Assembly: GCA_012960475.1 (NCBI GenBank)
Contig: DUBE01000034.1
Location: 1-64,000 of the forward strand
Source of the DNA: Planctomycetota bacterium
Lineage (GTDB): Bacteria; Planctomycetota; UBA1135; GCA-002686595
DNA: 64,000 nt
Direction of reading: 5' to 3'
Shown here: in pieces, positions 27,457 through 36,140 of the stretch
How the letters are laid out: every line of letters starts with the position of its first letter
Numbering within the stretch: the first letter of the stretch is position 1
Notes under the pieces: model-generated
Seen by the model: only the letters and a program-made list of their open reading frames with translations
Told to the model about the DNA's origin: nothing
Databases searched by the model: none
Translations under genes and position numbers: made by a program

Positions 27457-29148
27457 ATGGCAACTCAGCGATTGATGTGCCTGCGCCCTTTGGCCCAGCG
27501 CAACCCTATCGTCCTAGCGGGCATGCTTGTGGGCGTTTTCGCCTCTTGCGACTACGGCCCCGGACACGCGGACCTGGAATTTGGTCTCTCCGAGAGCACG
27601 ATGGCCTCTTTGGATGAAGTGGGCCTTGCGAGTTCAAGCCCCCAGGTCAGCGGCACCCTGACTACCCTTTTTGGTACGCCTCAGGACCCTCACTTCTTGA
27701 TCACTACCGAGATGCTCGATGGGGATGAGAACCCGAACCTCTCCGGGGATTATGAAGTCTCCGAAGAGCAATGGGAGATCATCGTGACGGACAACCGGTC
27801 CCGGCGCTTTCTGCGGCAATTGGACTTGATCAAGGCCGGTAGGTACGGGGTCGTGCCCGAGCCTCTCTATGCGGGGGACCTGTGGGCTATCTGGATCAGC
27901 GACTTCGCACCCCTGCATACTGGCGAGCCGGCAGAAGTCGGTGGCACTGCTGTCAAGGTCGATCCCGCCTCGGCTTTTGATGAGAACCTCTGGGTTCCGG
28001 GCCTGCCTGAAGACGGGGCCACCTGGGCTGAAGCGGCCGAGTTGCTCTTCACCAACTGGTACCCCTCCTTACGCGAGTCCGCTGAGATGTACCGTGTCCA
28101 GTGTTTGCATTGTCATGGCGTGGAAGGGGGTGGCGACGGCCCCACCGCAGAATTCCTTGAGCCGCGTCCCAGGGACTATCGCTTGGGCAAGTTCAAGTGG
28201 ATTGCCGTGGATAACGGCAAGCGGCCGCGGCGTCAGGACCTGGTCAACATTCTGATGCAGGGCTCCTACACAACAGCCATGCCCTCCTTTGCCCGCTTCA
28301 GCTCGGGTCAGTTGCACGGTTTGGTGGACTATGTGCGTCTCTTGGCCATGCGTGGAGAGACCGAGGCGCGGCTCGTGTTGGAGATGTCAGATTCGGATTC
28401 CGGCGACTTGCCCTTGGGCACGATTGAAAGCACCTATACCGATGTCTGGACCAACTGGCGCGACGCGGATGAGAACTATGTGGCCGCCGAGGTGATCGTG
28501 CCCCGCTGGGACCAGATGAGTGTTGGTGAACAGATGACCCGCGGCGAGCATGGACGCGAGTTGTTCATGGGCACCCTGGCCAACTGCTTCTCATGCCACG
28601 GCGTGGACGGGCGCGGTGCGGATGCGCCGACCCTGCCGATTTCCCTGGCCGAGGTGGTGGATGCGGACGAGCATGAGATCGATCCCGAATATGAGGCCCG
28701 CGGGGGCTATCGTTGGGTCGAGTACAAGGATGCGGCTGGTCACATCATGAAGGATGAGGATGGGCACGTCCTGCGAGATCTATATCGCATCAAGCCAGAC
28801 GATTGGGGCAACCCCTCCATGCCGCGCAACTTCACGCGCAGCGTCTTCCGTGGTGGGTCGCGACCGATCGATCTCTATCGCCGGGTCAAGTACGGCATAA
28901 ACGGCACGATCATGCCTGCCGCGGTGGAAGAGATCAGCGATGAAGACATCTGGGACTTGGTGATCTATGTCCGAATGCTGGCTAACTCCCATGACCTGGC
29001 GAGGGTCTACGAACACAAGCAGGCTGCCCTTGCGGATCGCCATGCCATCGAACACGGGCATTCTGATTCGGATGACTCCAGCGGCGGTCACTCTGATGAT
29101 GGCGACCAGCACAACGACAACAACCATAACGAGGCCTCCGGTCACTAG
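27457..29148 (+). CDS. Diheme cytochrome c lipoprotein with His-rich tail
   Basis: A 563-residue lipoprotein from ATG 27457; the signal runs IVLAGMLVGVFASC. Two c-type heme motifs are present: QCLHCHGVEG near residue 216 and NCFSCHGVDG near 379, each followed by a cytochrome c-like domain with an axial-Met region. The C-terminus is an unusual His/Asp/Ser/Asn-rich tail of about 45 residues (HGHSDSDDSSGGHSDDGD), which may bind copper or another metal. First gene of the oxidase operon, 12 nt before coxB, so it probably passes electrons to the CuA site. The long N-terminal 200 residues have no recognised fold. Confidence 0.85.
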   Translation: MATQRLMCLRPLAQRNPIVLAGMLVGVFASCDYGPGHADLEFGLSESTMASLDEVGLASSSPQVSGTLTTLFGTPQDPHFLITTEMLDGDENPNLSGDYEVSEEQWEIIVTDNRSRRFLRQLDLIKAGRYGVVPEPLYAGDLWAIWISDFAPLHTGEPAEVGGTAVKVDPASAFDENLWVPGLPEDGATWAEAAELLFTNWYPSLRESAEMYRVQCLHCHGVEGGGDGPTAEFLEPRPRDYRLGKFKWIAVDNGKRPRRQDLVNILMQGSYTTAMPSFARFSSGQLHGLVDYVRLLAMRGETEARLVLEMSDSDSGDLPLGTIESTYTDVWTNWRDADENYVAAEVIVPRWDQMSVGEQMTRGEHGRELFMGTLANCFSCHGVDGRGADAPTLPISLAEVVDADEHEIDPEYEARGGYRWVEYKDAAGHIMKDEDGHVLRDLYRIKPDDWGNPSMPRNFTRSVFRGGSRPIDLYRRVKYGINGTIMPAAVEEISDEDIWDLVIYVRMLANSHDLARVYEHKQAALADRHAIEHGHSDSDDSSGGHSDDGDQHNDNNHNEASGH

Positions 29149-29159
29149 GAGGATCAATC

Positions 29160-30017
29160 ATGATTATGCGTATCACTATAACCCTGTTGATGGTTGCTCT
29201 CCTCGTCCTGGGGATTGTCTCCTGGGCGGACTATGAGTTCTGGCTGATGGCCCCATCACCATCCCACTACACCTGGTGGTGGCCGGAGGAGATGAGCACC
29301 CTTGGTCAGCGTGTGGACAATCTGTTCTGGCTGATCCTGGTGATGGTCACGGTGATGTTTGTGATCACCATGGGCGCCCTGATCCTGGCTATTTGGAAGT
29401 TCTCGGCCAAGCGCGAGGACAAGGCGGTCTTCATCCACGGCTCTCACAAGCTCGAGTTGCTCTGGACCGCCATCCCCGCAGCCATGCTGTTGGTGATCGC
29501 CTTCAGCCAGATGAGCACATTTGCTGCCATGCAGTTTGACAGCTCCATGCAGGACGAGGACGGGCATGATCTGCCGGTGCTTTGCGAAATCTGGGGCAGT
29601 CAGTTCGATTGGCGCTTCCGCTATCCGGGCAAGGACGGCCGCTTCGGCACCAACGATGACTTCGAGAGCGCCTACGAGCTGGTCATGCCCATGCGTGACA
29701 CGGAAAAGGACCAAGACAAGAAGATGGTCGTCTTCCTATTGCGCTCGCGGGACGTGCTGCACTCGTTCTTCGTGCCACATCTGCGCTTCAAGCGTGACGC
29801 GGTGCCTGGCATGACCCAACGCATCTGGATGGCGGTTGACGACGAGCAGATGGCCGAGATCATGGGCGGTCGCGAGGACAAGACCTTCGACATCATCTGC
29901 GCCGAGTTGTGCGGATGGGGTCATTACAAGATGAGCGGCAGGGTGCGTGTTCTCCCTGACGCGGAATACGAGGCGTGGGTGGAAGAAATGACTGCCCTTC
30001 AATTCGGAAACTCTTGA
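29160..30017 (+). CDS. coxB: Cytochrome c oxidase subunit II
   Basis: A 285-residue subunit holding the binuclear CuA centre. It has two N-terminal membrane helices (about residues 3-20 and 57-80), then a cupredoxin domain with HKLELLWTAIPA and EIWGSQFDWRFRYPG. The complete CuA ligand set is seen in CAELCGWGHYKM (two Cys, Glu, His, Met) plus an upstream His in the DVLHSFFVPHLRFK region. No cytochrome c domain is fused; the separate upstream lipoprotein may supply it. A GGAGG ribosome binding site lies a few nt before the ATG. Confidence 0.95.
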   Translation: MIMRITITLLMVALLVLGIVSWADYEFWLMAPSPSHYTWWWPEEMSTLGQRVDNLFWLILVMVTVMFVITMGALILAIWKFSAKREDKAVFIHGSHKLELLWTAIPAAMLLVIAFSQMSTFAAMQFDSSMQDEDGHDLPVLCEIWGSQFDWRFRYPGKDGRFGTNDDFESAYELVMPMRDTEKDQDKKMVVFLLRSRDVLHSFFVPHLRFKRDAVPGMTQRIWMAVDDEQMAEIMGGREDKTFDIICAELCGWGHYKMSGRVRVLPDAEYEAWVEEMTALQFGNS

Positions 30018-30042
30018 AAACGAACTGAACCCGAAACGAATC

Positions 30043-31851
30043 ATGTCTGATACTCACGCATCCAACGCCCGCCCGGGAATGGGCGAAGCCGGAACCACGC
30101 GCACGAGCCACGAGCACCACGAGCTTGGCTTCATCCGCAAGTACATTTTCTCTACCGACCACAAAGTCATCGGCATCCAGTTCATGTTGCTGGGGCTTGT
30201 GTTCTTCGTGCTCGGCGGCTTGTTCGCCATGGCGATCCGGTACCAGTTGGCCTGGCCCTGGGAGAGCATGCCTGTAATCGGTGACCTGTTGTTCCCCAAC
30301 ACCGGGCAGGCGATCACTCCAGAGTTCTACACCATGCTGTTCACCATGCACGGCACGATCATGATCTTCTTCGTGATCATCCCGCTGTTGACCGGCGCCT
30401 TTGGCAATTTCCTGATCCCCCTGATGATCGGTGCCCCGGACATGGCCTTCCCCAAGCTGAACATGTTCGGCTTCTGGGCAATGATTCCGGCGATCTTCTG
30501 TGTGCTGATGTCCTTCCACCAGCCTGGTGGAGGACCCGCTGCTGGTTGGACCGCCTACCCGACCCTCTCGACCATCGAGAGCGCGGCTCCCGGGTCGGTA
30601 TCGGCTCAGACCTGGTGGCTTCTGGCGCTGACTTGGGTTGGTGTGAGTTCCATGATGGGTGCGGTCAACTATGTGACCACCATCGTCAAGATGCGGGCGC
30701 CCGGCATGACCATGTTCCGCATGCCATTGACCGTCTGGGCCCTGTGGATCGCAGCCTTGTTGCAGCTTTTCGCCTTGCCGGTCCTGACTGCCGCAAGTCT
30801 GATGCAGGTCTCAGACCGGGTTTTGCACTCTGGCTTCTTCACACCGACGAATCTGGTGATCAACCAGCTCAACCCCGAGGGAGCTGGTGCCGCCGCGGGT
30901 GGCCAGCCGCTTCTTTGGCAGCACCTCTTCTGGTTCTACAGCCACCCTGCTGTTTACATCATGGTTGTTCCGGCCATGGGCTTGGCGTCTGACATCCTCA
31001 GCGTACACGCCCGCAAGCCGATCTTTGGCTACAAGCCCATGGTCTATTCCATGAGTTCGATTGCGGGCCTGGGGTTCATTGTCTGGGGACACCACATGTT
31101 TGCCTCGGGCATGAATCCTGCGCTAGGCATGACTTTCATGGTTGCCACCATGATGATCGCCTTGCCGAGCGCGATCAAGGTCTTCAATTGGCTGGGCACC
31201 CTGTGGGGCGCACGAATTCAGTTGACCACCCCGATGCTCTTCATTTTGGGGTTCATTGCCATGTTCATCATCGGTGGTCTGTCGGGTATCTGGATGGCTG
31301 CTACCCCGGTTGACATCTATATTCACGACACCTACATCATCGTGGCCCACTTCCACTATGTGGTTTTCGCTGGCTCAGTGTTCGCGATCTTCGCGGCGAT
31401 CTATCACTGGTTCCCCAAGATGTTTGGTCGGGTGATGAACGAAACCTTGGGCAAGATCCACTTTGTGGGCAGTTTCATCTTCACCAACGGTGTCTTCTAC
31501 ATGATGCACCAGCTCGGGATGGCCGGTTTGATGCGTCGTACGGCGGACCCCTACGATTATGAAACCTACGCTCATCTGCAGCCCCTGAATGTGTTCATCA
31601 CGATCAGTGCGTTTTGTCTCTTTGTCTGGCAGATCTTCTTTGTGTGGAACTTCTTCCATTCCATGTTCTGGGGCAAACGTGTCGGCCGAAATCCTTGGAA
31701 CGCTTGCAGCTTGGAGTGGGAAGCGCCCTCGCCTCCGGGGCATGGCAATTTTGACCACGCCCTGCGTGTGCACCGTGGTCCCTACGAATACGCCAGCCCG
31801 GATGTGGAAGAGGACTTCTTTGCCCAGACCCGGGAAGTTGAGAGCAAGTAA
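30043..31851 (+). CDS. coxA: Cytochrome c oxidase subunit I, A2-type
   Basis: A 602-residue heme-copper oxidase catalytic subunit with at least 12 helices. Metal ligands are visible: low-spin heme His in TMHGTIMIFF, CuB His in WFYSHPAVYI and in WGHHMFASGM, and high-spin heme His in VAHFHYVVFAG. Where most A1 oxidases have H-P-E-V-Y, this one has Y-S-H-P-A-V-Y: the D-channel glutamate is absent and the Tyr-Ser pair marks the A2 subclass, as in Thermus and Rhodothermus caa3 enzymes. It reduces O2 to water and pumps protons at the inner membrane. Confidence 0.97.
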   Translation: MSDTHASNARPGMGEAGTTRTSHEHHELGFIRKYIFSTDHKVIGIQFMLLGLVFFVLGGLFAMAIRYQLAWPWESMPVIGDLLFPNTGQAITPEFYTMLFTMHGTIMIFFVIIPLLTGAFGNFLIPLMIGAPDMAFPKLNMFGFWAMIPAIFCVLMSFHQPGGGPAAGWTAYPTLSTIESAAPGSVSAQTWWLLALTWVGVSSMMGAVNYVTTIVKMRAPGMTMFRMPLTVWALWIAALLQLFALPVLTAASLMQVSDRVLHSGFFTPTNLVINQLNPEGAGAAAGGQPLLWQHLFWFYSHPAVYIMVVPAMGLASDILSVHARKPIFGYKPMVYSMSSIAGLGFIVWGHHMFASGMNPALGMTFMVATMMIALPSAIKVFNWLGTLWGARIQLTTPMLFILGFIAMFIIGGLSGIWMAATPVDIYIHDTYIIVAHFHYVVFAGSVFAIFAAIYHWFPKMFGRVMNETLGKIHFVGSFIFTNGVFYMMHQLGMAGLMRRTADPYDYETYAHLQPLNVFITISAFCLFVWQIFFVWNFFHSMFWGKRVGRNPWNACSLEWEAPSPPGHGNFDHALRVHRGPYEYASPDVEEDFFAQTREVESK

Positions 31852-31860
31852 TCAAGCGCC

Positions 31861-33027
31861 GTGATTGACTCCATCCGCACTGCCCCACTTGCGCGCACAT
31901 TAGCGCGCCTGCTGGTTCTGACCACCCTGCTGCTCCTTGGAGTTGGTGGGTTGGTGACGACCTATCGGGTGGGGATGGCGGTGCCGGATTGGCCCACCAC
32001 CTTCGGTCAGACCATGTTCTCCTATCCCCTGGGTGAGATGCTCGAGGATCTGGGGCGAACCCTTGAGCATAGCCATCGCTTGCTTGGAAGCGTGGTGGGC
32101 CTCTTGTCCATTGTTCTGCTGCTAGCCGTTGCCTTGCCCGCCGGGCGGCACGCGATGACCGCTTGCTGCGTTGGAATTGGCTTGGAGGTAGTCGCGGTGG
32201 GGCAGCTCTACACCCAAAGTGGCAGCATCAATGCCGGTGAGGCAGTGGATTGGGCGGCGCCTGCGGGGCCCTTTGCGGGAGCGGTTCTTGTGCTGTTGGC
32301 CGGGCTCATGTTCGGTACCCACAAGGGTCAGCGTGCTCTTGCGCTTCTGACCCATCTGGCGATCATCGGCCAGGGTATTCTGGGCGGCACTCGCGTGCTG
32401 GAGAACAACGTGGAGCTGGCTTTCCTGCACGGCTCCCTGGCCCAGCTGGTGTTCTTGATCGCTGCCTTGACTGCCACCCTGTTGGGTAGTGTCCGCCTGG
32501 TGACCCGTTCGGGGAACGCGGAGCTCCAGCGGGGACCATTTCTGTTGTCTGTTCTAACCCTGCTGGCGGTGTTGGGCCAGGCGGTTTTGGGTGCCTGGAC
32601 ACGCCATACGGGCGGGCACGTGTCTGCTGGAATGCACGCGGTCTTTGCGCTCTTTGTGCTGGGTCTGGTGCTGCTGCTCTCCGTTCGCCTTGGTGCTCTT
32701 GAGCGCCTGACCCAGTCCGCCGTGCTGGGTAACTTGCGTCGCGGCCTGTTGCAGCTGGTGGCTGTCCAGGTCGTACTGGGGGTTGCGACCCTGGTCGTGA
32801 TATTGGTTCTGGCGGGCGGATTCAACGGTCATGTGACCGTGGCAGAGGGGATTCTGGCTTCGGCTCATGTGATGGTGGGGGCTTTGCTCCTGGCCGCTGT
32901 GGGTCGTGTGGCGGTGATTTCAATGGGCGTGCGTTTCCAGTTGGGTCCAGTATCCCAAGCGGAACCGAAGGCCGCGGCAGTTGCCGTGGATTCCAATCAA
33001 TCACTCCAGGCAGGAGGGATGGCATGA
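31861..33027 (+). CDS. ctaA: Heme A synthase CtaA
   Basis: A 388-residue, eight-helix membrane enzyme that oxidises the C8 methyl of heme O to give heme A for CoxA. Family marks are VPDWPTTFGQ after helix 1, LEHSHRLLGSVVGL (heme-ligand His pair), FLHGSLAQLVFL, and the second-half HVSAGMHAVFA. Start GTG 31861, 10 nt after coxA. The C-terminal 30 residues are Ala/Glu-rich. The stop overlaps the ctaB start (ATGA). Confidence 0.92.
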   Translation: MIDSIRTAPLARTLARLLVLTTLLLLGVGGLVTTYRVGMAVPDWPTTFGQTMFSYPLGEMLEDLGRTLEHSHRLLGSVVGLLSIVLLLAVALPAGRHAMTACCVGIGLEVVAVGQLYTQSGSINAGEAVDWAAPAGPFAGAVLVLLAGLMFGTHKGQRALALLTHLAIIGQGILGGTRVLENNVELAFLHGSLAQLVFLIAALTATLLGSVRLVTRSGNAELQRGPFLLSVLTLLAVLGQAVLGAWTRHTGGHVSAGMHAVFALFVLGLVLLLSVRLGALERLTQSAVLGNLRRGLLQLVAVQVVLGVATLVVILVLAGGFNGHVTVAEGILASAHVMVGALLLAAVGRVAVISMGVRFQLGPVSQAEPKAAAVAVDSNQSLQAGGMA

Positions 33028-33923
33028 AGCGCTCGACCCAGGTCCTGGTTCAAGCACGGGCCACCCAGAACCCCTGGCTGGTCCTGCTGCGCCCGCGCAT
33101 CGCCCTTATGGTCATGATCATGGCGCTGCTCGGTGCGGCCGTGGTGCCCGGATTCTCCTGGGGCCCGGCGATCGAAGCAACGCTCTTGATCACCCTGGTC
33201 ACTGGCAGTGCAAGCATCCTGAATCAGGTACTGGAGCGGGACACTGACGCGCTCATGGAGCGCACCCGCATGCGCCCTTTGGTGACCGGAGAAGTGAGCG
33301 TGGGTGCCGCTCTGATCTATGCGGTTGTGTTGGGCGCAGTGGGCGTGACGGGACTCGCCGTGCGCTTCAACCTGCTCTCAGCTCTGCTCTCCATGGCGAC
33401 CCTGGTGAGCTACGTGGCGATCTACACCCCCGTGAAGAGGGTCAGCACTACCAACACGGTGGTTGGTGCAATCTCTGGCGCGGCGCCGCCCCTCTTGGGC
33501 TATGCGGCTCTGGCTGGGAACGTTGGTCCTTGGGCCTGGTGCATGTTCGCTGTCATCTTCGCCTGGCAGTTCCCGCACTTTTTTGCCATCGCTTGGATCT
33601 ACCGCGAGGATTATCGCCGCGCGGGTCTTCGCATGGTGCCCACGATCAGCAACGCGAAGGGTCTGGCGGGTCGCCATGGCACGCTTTACGCCCTCGCCCT
33701 GGTGCCAGTTGCCTTGCTGCCGATTTCCTCGGGCCTGGCGGGCTGGACCTACGGTATTGGAGTCACGTTCCTGTCCCTGCTTTATCTAGGTGCCTCTATT
33801 CGCTTCGCTCTTCATGAGGATCATCGGCGCGCGCGCTCCCTTGTCCTGGTTTCCCTTTTGTACTTGCCCCTTTGGGCAGTGCTCATTTTGATCGACCCCT
33901 TCCTGACTGGATCCGTTCGATGA
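33024..33923 (+). CDS. ctaB: Heme O synthase CtaB (protoheme IX farnesyltransferase)
   Basis: A 299-residue UbiA-family prenyltransferase that adds farnesyl to protoheme IX, supplying CtaA. The Asp-rich site is NQVLERDTDALMERTRMRPL, and the second polar motif is FFAIAWIYREDYRRAG. About nine membrane helices are predicted. It is coupled at both ends by ATGA overlaps (with ctaA and coxC). Confidence 0.95.
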   Translation: MKRSTQVLVQARATQNPWLVLLRPRIALMVMIMALLGAAVVPGFSWGPAIEATLLITLVTGSASILNQVLERDTDALMERTRMRPLVTGEVSVGAALIYAVVLGAVGVTGLAVRFNLLSALLSMATLVSYVAIYTPVKRVSTTNTVVGAISGAAPPLLGYAALAGNVGPWAWCMFAVIFAWQFPHFFAIAWIYREDYRRAGLRMVPTISNAKGLAGRHGTLYALALVPVALLPISSGLAGWTYGIGVTFLSLLYLGASIRFALHEDHRRARSLVLVSLLYLPLWAVLILIDPFLTGSVR

Positions 33924-34549
33924 CCACAGCAATTACAAGTTATGATCCCGCAGTGGATGCTCCAGAGCACCACCATCCCGTCTATGACTACGACTCAGGT
34001 CCTCCCGTGGATCGCGGCAAGTTCGCGATCTGGGTGTTCCTGGGCACCGAGATCATGTTCTTCACCGGCCTGATCGGCACCTATATCGTGCTGCGCGCGG
34101 GATCCCCCGAATGGCCCAACCCGGCCCACCGACTTGCCGTGGGCATCACCGCGTTCAACACCTTTGTGCTGATCTGCTCTTCGGCCACGGTTGTGGCCGG
34201 CCTGTTTGCAGTGCAAAAGGATGATATGGCTGGGCTACGAAAGTGGTGGGGTCTGTCGATTCTATTGGGAGCGGGCTTTGTGGGCATTCAGGTCTATGAA
34301 TACGTTCACCTGATTCAGCACAACATGACCCCCAACCAGGATCTTTTCTGGTCGACCTTTTATCTGATGACGGGTCTGCACGGGCTCCACGTGATAGTTG
34401 GCGTGATCTGGCTGGCAGTGGTCTATGTCAAGGCCCTGCGCGGTGGGTTCTCATCCAAGAACTGGGTTGGCTTGGAACTCGCCGGCCTTTACTGGCACTT
34501 TGTTGACCTGGTCTGGGTGCTCCTCTTTACCCTCATTTACCTCATGTGA
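33920..34549 (+). CDS. coxC: Cytochrome c oxidase subunit III
   Basis: A 209-residue subunit III with five membrane helices, the length of the short bacterial form. Typical segments are KFAIWVFLGTEIMFFTGLIG, TGLHGLHVIVGVIWLAVV and AGLYWHFVDLVWVLLFTLIY. The N-terminus has His-rich EHHHPVYDYDSG. The start is ATG 33920, overlapping the ctaB stop by 4 nt; the open frame from 33872 lies inside ctaB and is rejected. Confidence 0.95.
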   Translation: MTTAITSYDPAVDAPEHHHPVYDYDSGPPVDRGKFAIWVFLGTEIMFFTGLIGTYIVLRAGSPEWPNPAHRLAVGITAFNTFVLICSSATVVAGLFAVQKDDMAGLRKWWGLSILLGAGFVGIQVYEYVHLIQHNMTPNQDLFWSTFYLMTGLHGLHVIVGVIWLAVVYVKALRGGFSSKNWVGLELAGLYWHFVDLVWVLLFTLIYLM

Positions 34550-34564
34550 TCGGAGGAATCTCAA

Positions 34565-35020
34565 ATGTCTGAACACCCCCCGCAATTCAGTGTCAAGAAA
34601 CTGTGGATCCTTCTGCTTGTCCTAACCGCAGCAGAGGTTGGCTACGGCGAAATCGGCAACCGTCATTTCTACGATCAAAAGCTGCTGCTCTGGGGCGGCT
34701 TGCTGACCTTTGCATACTTCAAGGGCTACTACATCTTCCAGTACTTCATGCACATGAAGTACGAGGGAGCGATCGTCAAGGGCAATGTCTGGTTCACCGT
34801 CCCACTGGTGGTCTACTTGATGATCATGATTTGGCCGGATACGGCTTCCAACGACAAGCTGAACTACGAGATCGCTCATCAGCTCGATCCAATGACCGGT
34901 GAAATAGCTACGATCATCGAAGGCTCACGCAACCTCGTGAACGAGGAATTCCGTTATCTCTATGACGACTATGCTGTGACTCATCCGGGTGCTGAGATCC
35001 ATGGAGAGGGCGGGCACTAG
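34565..35020 (+). CDS. Cytochrome c oxidase subunit IV (prokaryotic type)
   Basis: A 151-residue protein of the COX4_pro type, a small membrane subunit of A-type oxidases. It has three hydrophobic stretches: LWILLLVLTAAEVGYG, LLLWGGLLTFAYFKGYYIFQY and VWFTVPLVVYLMIMIWPD. A good GGAGG site lies 10 nt before the ATG. The soluble C-terminal 60 residues are longer than in most relatives and acidic. Its last 30 nt overlap the start region of the SCO gene. Confidence 0.82.
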   Translation: MSEHPPQFSVKKLWILLLVLTAAEVGYGEIGNRHFYDQKLLLWGGLLTFAYFKGYYIFQYFMHMKYEGAIVKGNVWFTVPLVVYLMIMIWPDTASNDKLNYEIAHQLDPMTGEIATIIEGSRNLVNEEFRYLYDDYAVTHPGAEIHGEGGH

Positions 35021-36140
35021 CAACTCACGAGCAGCAGGCCTGGCCCTTCTGTGCTGCGTTGCCTTCCCCGTCGAGGGGGCACTTGCTTTGCCAGGTGCAA
35101 TTGGGGCCGAAGGGCGTCCGGTCCAGGGGGTCGCGTCTCCGTCCGTGGATTCCGCGGTACGCTTCACCAGTGTGCCGGAGTTCTCGTTCATCGAGCGATC
35201 CGGTCAGGTGCTGTGTTTGGACGATTTGTTGGGTGCGCCCTGGATCGCTATCCCGTTTTATGCGCGCTGCATGGGACCCTGTCCGTCCATGACAGGGGAC
35301 TTGCGGGCCCAGGTCTATCCTCTGTTGGTGGATTCCAATGTGCGCATGGTCTCGTTCTCGGTGGATCCCGACTACGACACGCCGGAGGTCCTGGGAGAAT
35401 GGGCCGCGCGCTTCAAGGTCGAGGACGAGCGTTGGTTGTTCTTGACCGGTGATTCCTCAGAGATGGGGAACTTTGTGCGCCAAGGCCTCAAAGTTGCTCT
35501 TGCCCGCAGTGATGATCCTGCCCTGGAACCGGGGCTGGCGATCACCCATGCCACGCGCTTGCCGGTGATTGATCCGGAGGGGCGGATCGCTGGTTGGTAT
35601 GAGTGTGCAGGCGATGGTCTTTCCCGGGAAGAGCTGGTGGGGAACATGGTTCTGATGGCGGAGCGCGCCCTGGCTCTGGATGAATCGTTCGGGGCCAAGA
35701 GCTCTGCCTCGATCCTGCCCGTGGTCAATGCCAGTCTGAACGGCATCGCGGGGATCCTGCTGGTGGCGGGACTGATTGCGATCAAGTCCGGACGCAAGCA
35801 GCGCCATGCGGCTCTCATGAAGTCGGCCTTCCTGGTCAGCGCCGCATTTCTCGTCAGCTATGTCTACTACCACACCTCGGTCCTGCCCTTACAGGGAGGC
35901 CCTACGGTGTTCCATGGCGAGGGAGCCGCCAAGGCGGCTTATTTGGTGTTGTTGGGGACCCACGTGCTGCTGGCGGCTGTCAATCTGCCCATGGTCCTGC
36001 GCACCCTCCTGCTGGCCCAGCGCGAGGATTGGGCCCGTCACCGTTGGTGGGCGCGTCGAACCTACCCGATCTGGCTCTATGTGAGCGTGACCGGTGTGCT
36101 GGTTTATTTTGTTCTGTATCATTGGAACCCGACACCATGA
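34989..36140 (+). CDS. SCO copper chaperone fused to a DUF420 membrane domain
   Basis: Up to 383 residues from GTG 34989; ATG 35001 (MERAGTSN) is an alternative. Residues about 1-35 form a signal peptide. A thioredoxin-like SCO1/SenC domain follows, with the copper-binding CxxxC in ARCMGPCPSM and the downstream His in AITHATRLPVIDPEG. SCO proteins deliver Cu to the CuA site of CoxB. Residues about 250-383 form a four-helix DUF420 (CtaM/YozB-like) domain, a family found in oxidase operons and needed for maturation of some of them. The fusion makes a one-chain assembly factor. The stop overlaps the next ATG (ATGA). Confidence 0.85.
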   Translation: MLRSMERAGTSNSRAAGLALLCCVAFPVEGALALPGAIGAEGRPVQGVASPSVDSAVRFTSVPEFSFIERSGQVLCLDDLLGAPWIAIPFYARCMGPCPSMTGDLRAQVYPLLVDSNVRMVSFSVDPDYDTPEVLGEWAARFKVEDERWLFLTGDSSEMGNFVRQGLKVALARSDDPALEPGLAITHATRLPVIDPEGRIAGWYECAGDGLSREELVGNMVLMAERALALDESFGAKSSASILPVVNASLNGIAGILLVAGLIAIKSGRKQRHAALMKSAFLVSAAFLVSYVYYHTSVLPLQGGPTVFHGEGAAKAAYLVLLGTHVLLAAVNLPMVLRTLLLAQREDWARHRWWARRTYPIWLYVSVTGVLVYFVLYHWNPTP

